Shown piece by piece: positions 51,753 through 60,192 of a DNA stretch of 64,000 bases; positions within the stretch are counted from its first letter, which is position 1, and each line of letters opens with the position of its first letter. This DNA is from Bradyrhizobium sp. 164 (lineage in GTDB: Bacteria > Pseudomonadota > Alphaproteobacteria > Rhizobiales > Xanthobacteraceae). Position numbers and translations under genes: made by a program. The notes under the pieces are model-generated. The model did no database searches and was not told the DNA's origin. It was given only the letters and a program-made list of their open reading frames with translations. Location: NCBI RefSeq assembly GCF_023073715.1, contig NZ_JADPKA010000083.1, positions 124,001 through 188,000 of the forward strand, read 5' to 3'.

Positions 51753-53552
51753 TCATTCCGCTGCTGCGATACGTCCGAGCTCCACCACCTGCCGTTCGAA
51801 CAGGCCGCGATAGATGCCCCCTCGCTTGCCCGCGAGCACGGCATGCGTGCCCTGCTCGACAATCTCGCCGCGATCGAACACCAGGATGCGATCGAGGCTC
51901 TTCACGGTGGACAGCCGGTGCGCAATCACGATCGAGGTGCGGCCTTTCATCAGCCGCTCCATCGCCTCTTGGATCAGCGCCTCCGACTCCGAATCGAGGC
52001 TCGAGGTCGCCTCGTCCAGGATCAGCACCGGCGCATCCGCCAGGAAGGCGCGCGCCAGCGCCACGCGCTGCCGCTCGCCGCCCGACAACTTCACGCCGCG
52101 CTCGCCGACCAGCGTGCCGTAGCCCTTGGGCAGGCGCAGAATGAAGTCGTGCGCGTTCGCAAGCCGCGCCGCCTGCTCGATCGCCTCCAGGCTGGCGCCC
52201 GGCCGGCCATAGGCGATGTTTTCGGCGAGCGAGCGGTGGAACAGGATCGGCTCCTGCTGCACGATCGCGATCTGGCTGCGCAGCGATTGCTGCGTGGCGC
52301 GCGCGATGTCCTGCCCGTCGATCAGCACGCAGCCACTGGTGACGTCGTAAAGCCGCTGCACCAGCTTGACGAAGGTCGTCTTGCCGGAGCCGGAGCGGCC
52401 GACGAGGCCGACACGCTCGCCGGCGCGGATCGTCACCGACAGCCCGTCATAGAGCGGCGCGCGGTGGCCGCCATAATGGAACGTGACGTCGTCGAACACG
52501 ATCTCGCCGCCCTCGATCGCGATCGGACGCGCATCGGAAGCATCCGCAATGCCGATCGGCTCGTCGTGGATCGCCACCAGCTCGTCCATGTCGTTGACCG
52601 AGCGCTGGAGATTGTTTATGTGCATGCCGACGTCGCGCAAATAAGCGTGGATGACGTAATAGCTCGTCAGCACATACGTGACGTCGCCGGGCGAGGCATG
52701 ACCTGACATCCACAGCAGCACCGAGCCGCCGATCACGGAGGCGCGCAGGCACAGCAGCAAGGAAAGCTGCGACATCGCCGTGTAATTGTAGCGAAACCAG
52801 GTCCGCCGCACGCGCACGCGCCAACGGTTGATGACGCGCGCGAGCCGCGCATCCTCGCGCGCTTCGGCACCGAACGACTTCACCACGGCGTTGCAGGTCA
52901 GCGCGTCCGCCAGCGTGCCTCCGACCTTGGTGTCCCAGGCATTGGAGACGCGGGCTGCCGGCGCGATGTAGCGGGTCGAGAACACCACCGTGATGGTGAC
53001 GTAGACGACCGCCCCGAGCGCGATCACCAGGCCGAGCGAGGCCCAGTGCACGCCGAGCAGGACCATCGACCCGATCAGCACGACCAGCGAAGGCAGAAGC
53101 GCGAGCAGAATGGTGTCGTTGAGCAGGTCGAGCGCCCACATGCCGCGGGTGATCTTGCGCACCGTGGAGCCGGCAAAGGAGTTCGCGTGCCAGTCGGTCG
53201 AGAAGCGCTGCACGCGCGTGAACGCGTCCTGCGCGACGTCGGACATGGTCGTCAGCGTGAACGGCACGATCGCCTGGAGGCCGACGAGCCGCAACACCAT
53301 CGAGGCCGCGCCCAGCGCCACGATGGCGCCGAACGCCGTGAGCGCCGCGTGGCGCGCGTCCGGGTCGGACGGGCCGCGCGTCAGCGCATCGACCAGATGC
53401 CCTGAGAACACCGGCATGAACAGGTCGGCGAGAGTCGCGCCCAAGACGCCGCCGGCCACAACGAGGCCGCGCCCCGGCTGCTTCAGCCAGTGGCGGAACA
53501 CGAAGGGCAGCACCACGCGAATTGCGGCGGGCTTTTTAGACAGAGCGGTCAT
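51753..53552 (-). CDS. ABC exporter (fused membrane and ATPase domains)
   Basis: A 599-residue half-transporter that works as a dimer. The first ~330 residues carry six membrane helices (ABC_membrane domain, from about residue 20); the ATPase domain follows with Walker A GRSGSGKTT, Q-loop IVQQEPILFHRSLAENIAYG, signature LSGGERQRVALARAFL, Walker B VLILDEATSSLDSE and H-loop IVIAHRLST. It resembles MsbA/multidrug exporters. ATG 53552 is chosen at the conserved cytosolic start (MTALSKKP). Upstream lies a 590-base region with a possible leader peptide and a repeat. Substrate unknown; likely operon with the MATE gene. Confidence 0.9.
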   Translation of the reverse strand: MTALSKKPAAIRVVLPFVFRHWLKQPGRGLVVAGGVLGATLADLFMPVFSGHLVDALTRGPSDPDARHAALTAFGAIVALGAASMVLRLVGLQAIVPFTLTTMSDVAQDAFTRVQRFSTDWHANSFAGSTVRKITRGMWALDLLNDTILLALLPSLVVLIGSMVLLGVHWASLGLVIALGAVVYVTITVVFSTRYIAPAARVSNAWDTKVGGTLADALTCNAVVKSFGAEAREDARLARVINRWRVRVRRTWFRYNYTAMSQLSLLLCLRASVIGGSVLLWMSGHASPGDVTYVLTSYYVIHAYLRDVGMHINNLQRSVNDMDELVAIHDEPIGIADASDARPIAIEGGEIVFDDVTFHYGGHRAPLYDGLSVTIRAGERVGLVGRSGSGKTTFVKLVQRLYDVTSGCVLIDGQDIARATQQSLRSQIAIVQQEPILFHRSLAENIAYGRPGASLEAIEQAARLANAHDFILRLPKGYGTLVGERGVKLSGGERQRVALARAFLADAPVLILDEATSSLDSESEALIQEAMERLMKGRTSIVIAHRLSTVKSLDRILVFDRGEIVEQGTHAVLAGKRGGIYRGLFERQVVELGRIAAAE

Positions 53553-53713
53553 GACATCATCCGGCCGCACGCGCGGGCCGGCTCCATCGATGGACACAGA
53601 CCGGCCACGAGGGCCGAGACGGCGTCACTCAAAACTGACTTTGACTTGGGAAGCGGAGCGATCGGGGCGCTTGGTCGAAACCTTGGCCCAATCGAAGCTG
53701 GCGGAAAGGGCCT

Positions 53714-53785
53714 CTACGAGGCCAAGCACATACCGAGCCAGAACATCGAGCGCGGGCGTGCGATCTGCGAATGCGTCGAAGTCAT
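53714..53785 (-). CDS. Possible 23-residue leader peptide before ABC exporter
   Basis: The ATG at 53785 has a near-perfect ribosome-binding site, GGGAGGGA, seven bases upstream. The frame reads MTSTHSQIARPRSMFWLGMC and stops after 23 residues at 53714, about 160 bases before the exporter ATG. It could be a leader peptide controlling the ABC-MATE operon or a chance frame. No stacked alternative hairpins were worked out. Confidence 0.25.
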   Translation of the reverse strand: MTSTHSQIARPRSMFWLGMCLAS

Positions 53786-53941
53786 GCAAATCCCTCCCGG
53801 CTCGATTGAATGAGGTGCGCTTTATAGATGTGTCGCAAGCGCTTTGCAACGGGGCTCGCGCGAGATCACGCACGAGTGTTGCAATTTGGTACGCGACGCC
53901 GTCCGCATCGCTGGTTGCGCGCTGCCACCCCAATCTTCGCC

Positions 53942-54121
53942 GTCATGCCCCGGCTTGACGGGGCATCCAGTACGCCGCGGCGAATGTGGTGCGAGAGCGA
54001 GCTCTGCAACCGCCTGCCTCTGGAATACTGGATCGTCCGGTCCCGGCTCCGCCAACGGCTTCGCCGGGCATTCGGTGTTGGGCCGGCGAAGCTTCAGCGA
54101 AGACGGCAAGCCGGCGATGAC
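53942..54121. repeat. Palindromic repeat, GTCATGCC class, extended copy
   Basis: Starts GTCATGCCCCGGC and shares about 20 bases (53961-53983) with the copy at 14111. It contains the GGCATCCAGTA and TCTGGAATACTGGAT pair and ends GCCGGCGATGAC. The right half is longer than in the intact copy, with an extra GCCGGCGAAGC segment. Confidence 0.7.
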
Positions 54122-54141
54122 ACCGAACACGCGGAGTTGCG

Positions 54142-55728
54142 TCAATGCGCGTCGCCGCCGGCACCAAACGGCGAAGGCGGCTTCTTCAGCAGCGCGACCA
54201 GGAGGCTGAGCGCGAGATAGAACAGCGTCAGCACGAAGAAGGCGTCGCCAAAGCTCATCACCACGGCCTGGCGATGAACCAGCTGGGAGAGCTGCTTCAT
54301 GGCCATCAGCGTGGCATCGCCAAGCCCCTGAAACTTCTGCATGAACATGGTCAGCGTTTCGGTCGCGGTCGCATTGCCCCACGTCACGCGCTCCTGGAGG
54401 CGGGTGATGTGGAGGTCGGTGCGATCGTTGAGTACGGTGTTGATGACGGCGAGGCCGAGCGCGCCGCCGAGATTGCGCATCAGGTTGAACACGCCGCTCG
54501 CGTTCTTCACCTTCTCGGGTGCCAGCGTACCGAGGGCGACGTTGTTGGTCGGCACCATCGCGAACATCATGCCGATGCCGCGCAGGATCTGCGGCACCAG
54601 TAGTTCATAGAAATCATAGTCTCGCGTCATCCAGGTCATCTGGTAGGAGCCGAGCGCGAACACGACAAGACCGAACGCGATCATGTAGCGCATGTCGACC
54701 TTCGCCATGAGCCGGCCGACCAGCGGCGCGACCAGGAACATGGTGATGCCGGAGACGAACATGGTGTCGCCGATCATCAACGCGCTGTAGCCGCGCACTT
54801 CGGCGAGATAGCGCGGATAGATATAGGTCAGGCCATAGAGCCCGATCCCGATGCAGAACTGCAGCGTGCAGCCGACGGCGAAATTGCGGTCCGAGAAGGT
54901 GCGCAAGTTCACGATCGGCTCGGCCGCGGTGAAGACGCGCCAGAAGAAGGCGATTCCCGAGATTGCACAGATCCAGGCGCAGATCGCGACCGAGGTGTCC
55001 TGCATCCATTCATATTGCGGCCCCTCCTCCAGCACATATTCGAGCGTGCCGAGAAAGCCGGCCATGAACAACAGGCCCCACCAGTCGAAGCGGTCGAGCA
55101 GTTCGAGATGCGGCTCGTCGAAATCGACCAGCGCCAGCACGCCGACGGTGATGCCGATGCCAGGCAGAACGTTGATGTAGAACAGCCAGTGCCAGGACAT
55201 CGCGTCGGTGATGTAGCCGCCGACCGTCGGCCCGATCGTGGGTGCGAGGGTCGCAACAAGCCCGATGATGGGGCCGACGATGTGGAATTTCGAGCGCGGA
55301 AACACGGTATAGGCCGAGGCGAATACCGTCGGGATCATGCCGGCGCCGAGGAATCCCTGGAGCGCGCGCCAAAGGATCATCTCCTCGATGGTGCTGGCAA
55401 AGCCGCAGAGCAGGCTCGAGGCGGTGAAGCCGGCCGCCGAGATCGCGAACAACAGCCGCGTGCCAAAGGCGCGCGACAGGAATCCCGAGAGCGGAATGGC
55501 GATGACCTCGGCTATCAGATAGGCGGTCTGGACCCAGGAGACTTCGCTGGAGCTCGCCGACAATCCGGCCTGAATCTCACTCAAGGAGGCCGAGACGATC
55601 TGGATGTCCAGGATCGACATGAACATCCCGAACACCATGATGATGAAGGCAAACAGCCGCTTCGGCGCGATCCGCTCGGAAGCCGGGGCCGCCATCATGG
55701 CAGGTGAAGCAGTGGTGGTGTCGGCCAT
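54142..55728 (-). CDS. MFS transporter, DHA2 family (EmrB-like)
   Basis: A 528-residue, 14-helix proton-driven exporter of the DHA2/EmrB group. Motifs: FAFIIMVFGMFMSILDIQIV in helix 1 (with the conserved Asp), SSSEVSWVQTAYLIAEVI, the motif C-like GLVATLAPTIGPTVGGYIT, and FLGAGMIPTVFASAY. It works with the periplasmic adaptor encoded just upstream (an EmrAB-like pair); a third outer-membrane channel would be recruited from elsewhere. ATG 55728 fits the family; an extension to 55800 is not conserved in look. It is separated from the adaptor gene by a repeat. Controlled, very likely, by the divergent TetR regulator. Confidence 0.9.
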   Translation of the reverse strand: MADTTTASPAMMAAPASERIAPKRLFAFIIMVFGMFMSILDIQIVSASLSEIQAGLSASSSEVSWVQTAYLIAEVIAIPLSGFLSRAFGTRLLFAISAAGFTASSLLCGFASTIEEMILWRALQGFLGAGMIPTVFASAYTVFPRSKFHIVGPIIGLVATLAPTIGPTVGGYITDAMSWHWLFYINVLPGIGITVGVLALVDFDEPHLELLDRFDWWGLLFMAGFLGTLEYVLEEGPQYEWMQDTSVAICAWICAISGIAFFWRVFTAAEPIVNLRTFSDRNFAVGCTLQFCIGIGLYGLTYIYPRYLAEVRGYSALMIGDTMFVSGITMFLVAPLVGRLMAKVDMRYMIAFGLVVFALGSYQMTWMTRDYDFYELLVPQILRGIGMMFAMVPTNNVALGTLAPEKVKNASGVFNLMRNLGGALGLAVINTVLNDRTDLHITRLQERVTWGNATATETLTMFMQKFQGLGDATLMAMKQLSQLVHRQAVVMSFGDAFFVLTLFYLALSLLVALLKKPPSPFGAGGDAH

Positions 55729-55762
55729 TCTCTTACCCGGCTCGCGCGAGAGTGCGCGGTCC

Positions 55763-55894
55763 ACCTCTCCCCATCGGGGAGAGGTCGATTTGCGCAGCAA
55801 ATCGGGTGAGGGGCCGCAGCTCCCACGAGAGAGCGTAAGCCCTCACCCGGATCGCATCTTGCGATGCGATCCGACCTCTCCCTTCGGGAGAGGT
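55763..55894. repeat. Palindromic repeat, CTCTCCCC..GGGGAGAGG class
   Basis: Begins ACCTCTCCCCATCGGGGAG and ends CTCTCCCTTCGGGAGAGGT, each a hairpin and mutually complementary. Inner pairs are TTTGCGCAGCAAATCGGGTG with CACCCGGATCGC and GATCGCATC-ttgc-GATGCGATC. It lies between the EmrA-like and EmrB-like genes in one operon. Confidence 0.8.
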
Positions 55895-55940
55895 GAAGGA
55901 CGAAGCGGCGCTCGTCTTGAACATGATTCGCCTACCGGCA

Positions 55941-57257
55941 CTACTGCGGGTGAACCGCGATGGGATCGTCGAGATCGACCTCGCTGTCGGCGTCGGCGGC
56001 ACCCTTGTTGGTGTCGACGGTCGCGTAGACCGACATACCGGCGCGGAGCAGGTTCTGCTTCGCCACCGATTTCGGCACGCGGATGCGCACCGGCACGCGC
56101 TGCACGATCTTGGTGAAGTTGCCGGTGGCATTGTCAGGCGGCAGCAGCGTGAACACCGAGCCCGCGCCCGCCGCGATGCTATCGACGACGCCGGAGAACT
56201 TGCGCATGCCATAGGCATCGACCTTGATCGTCACCGGCTGGCCGGGGCGAATGCGCTTGAGTTGCGTTTCCTTGAAATTGGCGTCGATATAAACGTCGTC
56301 GAGCGGCACGATGTTGCCGAGGCGCTGGCCGACCGCGACGAAGTCGCCCGTATTGACCAGGCGATTCGAGAACGTGCCGTTGACCGGCGCGCGCACCGCG
56401 GTGAATCCGAGATCGCGCTCAGCCTTGGCGAGCGTGGTCTTGAGCTCGGCGAGCTGCGCCTGCGCCTCGGCCTGCTGCGCCTTGGCGACGTCGACATTGC
56501 TGACCGCGACGTCGTAGGCGGCCTGCGCGGCCTTGACCGCGGCCGCGCCCTGGTCGCGTCCGGCTTCCGAGCTCTCGAAGGTGGCGCGCGAGGCAAAGCC
56601 CTTGCTGCTCAGCGCCTGCTGGCGCTCATAGTCGAGATCGGCACGCTTGAGGCCCGCTTCAGCCGAGACGAGCTGCGCCTTTGCTTGCGCGACCTGGCTA
56701 TCGAGTGCTGCGACCTGACGGCTGATGCGGTCAATCGTGGCCTGCTGGGTCGCGATCTTGGTCGCGGCGGCATCGACTGCGATCTTGTAGTCGCCGTCGT
56801 CGATGCGGAAGACGACGTCGCCCGCGCGCACCGGCGAGTTGTCGCCGGCCAGGACCGCGGAGATGTGACCGGCGACGCGCGCACCGAGCATGGTGTTGTT
56901 GGCACGGACATAGGCATCGTCGGTGGAGATGTAGAAGCGGCCGACCAGCGTGTAGTAACCGGCATAGCTCGCGACCGCGAGCGCCAGCAGCAAGCCAACC
57001 CCCATCAGGACGAATTTGCGTTTGCCGGATTTGGGCGCGGCGGCAGCAGCGCTATGGGCAGGGGCAGCCCTGTCGGTCGCGGGCTTCTCGGCCACCTCGA
57101 CGCTGCGGTGCTCGTTTTCCTCGACCACATGAGAGCGCAATTTCTCAGCCAGGACGGCGGATTTCTCGGGCGCAGCGTCACCGCTCACCTGCTCCGGCGT
57201 CGTCTCCACCGCTTCCTGGCGAAGGACGCGCGCAGCCTGGTCTCTCGATACGGCCAT
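55941..57257 (-). CDS. HlyD/EmrA-family periplasmic adaptor
   Basis: A 438-residue membrane-fusion protein. The cytoplasmic N-terminal part (about 100 residues, rich in Glu/Ala) precedes a membrane helix (FVLMGVGLLLALAVASYAGY), then the typical ISTDDAYVRANNT start of the barrel-sandwich domain, long alpha-helical hairpin (rich in AKAQ repeats) and a beta-barrel with PVRAGDVVFRID and AVRAPVNGTFSNRLVNTGDFV. ATG 57257 has GGGGAGG upstream. It pairs with the DHA2 exporter downstream. A perfect 21-base palindrome 72 bases upstream is the probable TetR operator. Confidence 0.92.
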   Translation of the reverse strand: MAVSRDQAARVLRQEAVETTPEQVSGDAAPEKSAVLAEKLRSHVVEENEHRSVEVAEKPATDRAAPAHSAAAAAPKSGKRKFVLMGVGLLLALAVASYAGYYTLVGRFYISTDDAYVRANNTMLGARVAGHISAVLAGDNSPVRAGDVVFRIDDGDYKIAVDAAATKIATQQATIDRISRQVAALDSQVAQAKAQLVSAEAGLKRADLDYERQQALSSKGFASRATFESSEAGRDQGAAAVKAAQAAYDVAVSNVDVAKAQQAEAQAQLAELKTTLAKAERDLGFTAVRAPVNGTFSNRLVNTGDFVAVGQRLGNIVPLDDVYIDANFKETQLKRIRPGQPVTIKVDAYGMRKFSGVVDSIAAGAGSVFTLLPPDNATGNFTKIVQRVPVRIRVPKSVAKQNLLRAGMSVYATVDTNKGAADADSEVDLDDPIAVHPQ

Positions 57258-57328
57258 AAAGGCCTCCCCAAAAGCGCGAGCAGGGATGGCCGCCACGGCA
57301 CGCCCCTTTTTCGCTCGTCCTAAATACC

Positions 57329-57349
57329 TTGACCGAACGGTTCGGTCAA
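57329..57349. promoter_or_regulatory. TetR-type operator, perfect palindrome
   Basis: Inverted arms TTGACCGAAC and GTTCGGTCAA around a single central base, 21 bases in all without mismatch. It sits between the divergent adaptor gene and tetR-like gene. The ACCGAAC/GTTCGGT core is a common TetR-family operator type. Confidence 0.85.
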
Positions 57350-57449
57350 TCTACATAATATTCCCGGTGTCATCTTAATAGCCCGAATCCTTTATTCGGG
57401 TTTCATAGCCCCAGACGCGGATCCAAAAACCTTCCGAGACCCTAAACCA

Positions 57450-58085
57450 ATGGTTGTAGCTGCCAGCGAACGTCTTCACATCGTCCCGGAGGAGGACAGC
57501 TCCAAGCGACGTCAAATCCTGGACGGTGCTCGCAAAGTGTTCATGGCTCTCGGTTTCGACGGCGCCAGCATGGGCGAGATCGCGCGCGCGGCACAGGTTT
57601 CCAAGGGCACGCTCTACGTCTATTTCGCCGACAAATCCGCGCTGTTCGAAGCCATTCTCGAAGAGGAGGCGCTCCAGCACGGCCAGGTCGTGTTCAATTT
57701 CGATCCCGCGCGCGATGCCGAGACCACGCTAAAGGATTTCGGCCAGGCCTATATCCATTTACTCTGCCGGCCCGGCGGCGGATCGGCAATCCGCACCGTG
57801 ATGGCAATCGCCGAGCGCATGCCCGACGTCGGCCGCCGTTACTATGCGCGGGTGCTGGACAAGACCATCCACCGGTTGTCCGATTATCTCAAAGCCCATG
57901 TCGCTTCCGGCGATCTCGATATCGACGATTGCGATCTTGCCGCCTCGCAATTCATGGAACTGTGCAAGGCCTCGCTGTTCCTGCCGTTCGTCTTCCAGGC
58001 TGCTCCCGCACCGTCGCAAGAGCGCATGACCGAAGTCGTCGATAGCGCGACGCGGATGTTCCTCGCGACGTATCGGGCGAAGTAA
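57450..58085 (+). CDS. TetR/AcrR family transcriptional regulator
   Basis: A 211-residue repressor. The N-terminal TetR_N helix-turn-helix covers residues ~18-70: RRQILDGARKVFMALGFDGA, SMGEIARAAQVSKGTLYVYF and ADKSALFEAIL. The C-terminal ligand-binding domain (PF14246-like, AefR-type; residues 85-205) has FMELCKASLFLPFVF. The start ATG 57450 (MVVAASERLH) is taken. It is divergent from the EmrAB-like exporter operon and probably represses both that operon and itself through the palindrome at 57329. Inducer unknown. Confidence 0.92.
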   Translation: MVVAASERLHIVPEEDSSKRRQILDGARKVFMALGFDGASMGEIARAAQVSKGTLYVYFADKSALFEAILEEEALQHGQVVFNFDPARDAETTLKDFGQAYIHLLCRPGGGSAIRTVMAIAERMPDVGRRYYARVLDKTIHRLSDYLKAHVASGDLDIDDCDLAASQFMELCKASLFLPFVFQAAPAPSQERMTEVVDSATRMFLATYRAK

Positions 58086-58140
58086 CCGCAAGCGGGCTAC
58101 GCGTTGCGCAGGCGCGTCGCGGGCGGTTATATTTGCGTCC

Positions 58141-58476
58141 ATGCCTCGTGATCTTCGCCCCCCTGTCGATATTCTCCATTATGAGATCGTCCAGGAGCAG
58201 GCCTCGGCGCTTGGACGAATGGGCCGCGCGCTGGAACAGAGCCTCACGCGTTTGCGCGAGTTCGACGCCGCCCACGCGGCCTCGGGGGTACCGGCCTCAC
58301 TGCAACCGGCCAGACGTAGGCTGGTGCATGAAGCCGGCCATGCGCTGTGGATGTTCGTAGTGCAACGCGAGGCGTCCGGTCTTCGCGACAGCCGCCACAT
58401 CATGCGAACCTACAACGTCCCTGGCGAGGTGCAGCGGTGCATGGGCCTCCCGCCGTCGAAGCCGGTCTCGAAATGA
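58141..58476 (+). CDS. DUF6665-like small protein, unknown function
   Basis: A 111-residue protein that I match, from memory, to DUF6665: DILHYEIVQEQASALGRMGR near the start, then a helical central part and ALWMFVVQREASGLRDSRHI in the second half, closing with the VPGEVQRCMG segment. No membrane helix or signal. Cytosolic, mainly alpha-helical; function unknown. ATG 58141 is used, following a C-rich upstream stretch. It follows the TetR gene by 55 bases on the same strand and could be co-transcribed. Confidence 0.75.
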   Translation: MPRDLRPPVDILHYEIVQEQASALGRMGRALEQSLTRLREFDAAHAASGVPASLQPARRRLVHEAGHALWMFVVQREASGLRDSRHIMRTYNVPGEVQRCMGLPPSKPVSK

Positions 58477-58525
58477 CTTGCTGGCGGGCTACGACCCCAT
58501 CGTAGCCACGGGTTTTGCGCAAGCC

Positions 58526-59737
58526 TCAATCGTCGGCGTACTCGTCTTCTTCGCGCTTGTGCGCGGCGCTCTTGCGGCCGAGCGAACCAGTCACGGAAGG
58601 ATCGCGTGCATTCGCATAGGGGCTGCGTGACTGCGCACGCGCGGCGACCTCATCGCCGGAGACGGCGGCGGGCTGGCAGATCAGGCGACGGCTGGCGCGG
58701 CGCATCAGATCGACGTGGATGTGATCGTAATGATAGACGTTGGAGCCGGGCGCGAGCACCGTCGTGAAATGCGCGCAGGCACCGGACTGCACGTCGCGCA
58801 AAAATCCCTGCTCTTCCGGCATGCCGCGCCAGCCGTCCTTCACAGTGACGCGGCGGCCGTCGGCGAGCACGAAGGCGGAAATATCGAGCGCATTGCCGAA
58901 GGCGTGCTCGGAAATGTGGGCGCGCGAGTTGCCGTTCATGCCACGGCAGGAATAGGCGGAGATCTGCTTGATCTCGGCGACGCGGACGCCGAACCAGCGC
59001 ATGGCCGAGGGCTGCACGGTGTCGGCGAGCCAGCGGTCGAGCTCGGACACGATCGGACAGGCCAGCGTCGCGGTCGGCTTGATCGCAACGGGACCAACGG
59101 CGGTAACGGGATTGCCCTGCGCCGGGCCAAGACGCGGCAGCGGCTGCTGCGCGGGCGGTTGCCCGTAGGGTGCCGCACCGGCCGGCCGCGCCGGATAGCT
59201 CGGCGCGTTCATGTAGCGCGCGGCCCCCGCGGCATCGGTGCCCTCGGGCGGCAGATCGATCTCGTCTTCCTGCGGCACCACGCCGGGCGCGTTCAGCGAC
59301 ATCGGTCCGGTTGAAGTGCCATAGCCGGAAGGCTGCTGCAGTGCGCTCTCCGGATAGTTCGATCGCGGCGGGTGGGAGGGTGCCGGATAATTCTGGCTCT
59401 GCGGATAGTTCGATCGCGGCTGCGTGACCGGCCAGCGCGGCTGGTTGCCGATGCTCACCGGCGGACGCAGCTCCTCGTCGGCAAAGCCATAGCTGCTGGA
59501 GGCTTCGCCGATGGCGGCGACCTTCAGCGGAAATTCGGCGCCACATTGGCCAGGGCCGGAGATCGGATCGATGCGGACGATGTCCGCACTCTCCTTGACC
59601 GCTCCCGATTTCAGGCACGCCGCTTCCGCCTCGGCCCGCCACGGTTCGCGTTCGGCCTGGAAGAAGCCGCGTCCGCAACCCGCAAGCGAAACAAGGACGA
59701 AGGAGCCGACGAGATACAAACGAACTCCGCGCGTCAT
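58526..59737 (-). CDS. Extensin-like lipoprotein (D-Ala-D-Ala peptidase fold)
   Basis: A 403-residue lipoprotein. The lipobox VSLAGC places the lipidated Cys at residue 21. A Pro/Ser/Asn-rich linker (about 95-215, with repeated PRSNYP and similar) joins the C-terminal extensin-like domain (about 225-360): LACPIVSELDRWLADTVQP, CRGMNGNSRAHISEHAFGNA (metal-type His/Asp set SEHAFGNALDIS) and HYDHIHVDLM. The domain is common in rhizobia and related to peptidase M15-type zinc folds, though activity is unproven. It is convergent with the DUF6665-like gene and likely acts at the cell wall or outer membrane. Confidence 0.85.
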   Translation of the reverse strand: MTRGVRLYLVGSFVLVSLAGCGRGFFQAEREPWRAEAEAACLKSGAVKESADIVRIDPISGPGQCGAEFPLKVAAIGEASSSYGFADEELRPPVSIGNQPRWPVTQPRSNYPQSQNYPAPSHPPRSNYPESALQQPSGYGTSTGPMSLNAPGVVPQEDEIDLPPEGTDAAGAARYMNAPSYPARPAGAAPYGQPPAQQPLPRLGPAQGNPVTAVGPVAIKPTATLACPIVSELDRWLADTVQPSAMRWFGVRVAEIKQISAYSCRGMNGNSRAHISEHAFGNALDISAFVLADGRRVTVKDGWRGMPEEQGFLRDVQSGACAHFTTVLAPGSNVYHYDHIHVDLMRRASRRLICQPAAVSGDEVAARAQSRSPYANARDPSVTGSLGRKSAAHKREEDEYADD

Positions 59738-59923
59738 GAACGCACGTTCGGTGAATTTACTTAAAGACTCTTCAACGTGTCGTTTCAGCCTTCTTTAACC
59801 ATGCCGGCCCGCGTGCGCCGAAATGCTGCCAGACTGAGCGACAGGACGACTGACTTTTTCGGAAGGAGACTCTCTGTTAACCATAAAGCTCGCGCAACGC
59901 GGCGCGACAGCGGGAGCGATCTC

Positions 59924-60007
59924 ATGACGTTCGCCGGCAGACTAAGCATTATCACCGCGTACCTCGCCATGGCCTTCGTCGGCGCCATCGTGCTCGGCAT
60001 CATATAG
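59924..60007 (+). CDS. 27-residue single-span membrane peptide
   Basis: The ATG at 59924 has GGGAG seven bases upstream. The peptide MTFAGRLSIITAYLAMAFVG, then AIVLGII, is almost entirely one hydrophobic helix with two polar residues at the N-side. Upstream codons back to 59777 are open but lack a signal or family look, and codon 50 is a better start. Very short membrane peptides of this kind recur in Bradyrhizobium genomes, as I recall, but have no assigned role. Between divergent extensin gene and the DUF2147 gene. Confidence 0.5.
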   Translation: MTFAGRLSIITAYLAMAFVGAIVLGII

Positions 60008-60192
60008 GGCCGCGCTCCATCTCATGGATCGTTACCGACATTAGGCCAAGATAGCCGAATGTGCGCCGGCTCACGCAGGCGACGGCCAGATGTAGTGATG
60101 TCCATCACGGAAGAAGGGACAGCCGGGGCGTAGGGTCGAACTACGCTCAGTCCACCAGCGACATCAGTCCATACGGGGACACGGAGGTTATC

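Larger units (their letters stand above)
53553..54141. other. Region between ABC exporter and DHA2 transporter
   Basis: About 590 bases. It contains a possible 23-codon leader frame on the minus strand (53714-53785, strong GGGAGGGA before its ATG) and a long GTCATGCC-class repeat (53942-54121). A longer overlapping minus-strand frame (53625-53933) has no convincing start and is doubtful. The promoter of the ABC-MATE pair should lie here. Confidence 0.4.

Noticed and set aside
53625..53933. 102-codon minus-strand frame upstream of the ABC exporter
   Set aside because: Overlaps the better-supported short frame, lacks a ribosome-binding site at its start, and no family is recognised; coding status unsupported.
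3857..55894. Repeated palindromes considered as a CRISPR array
   Set aside because: They are dispersed singly between genes, not tandem with regular spacers, and no cas genes are present.
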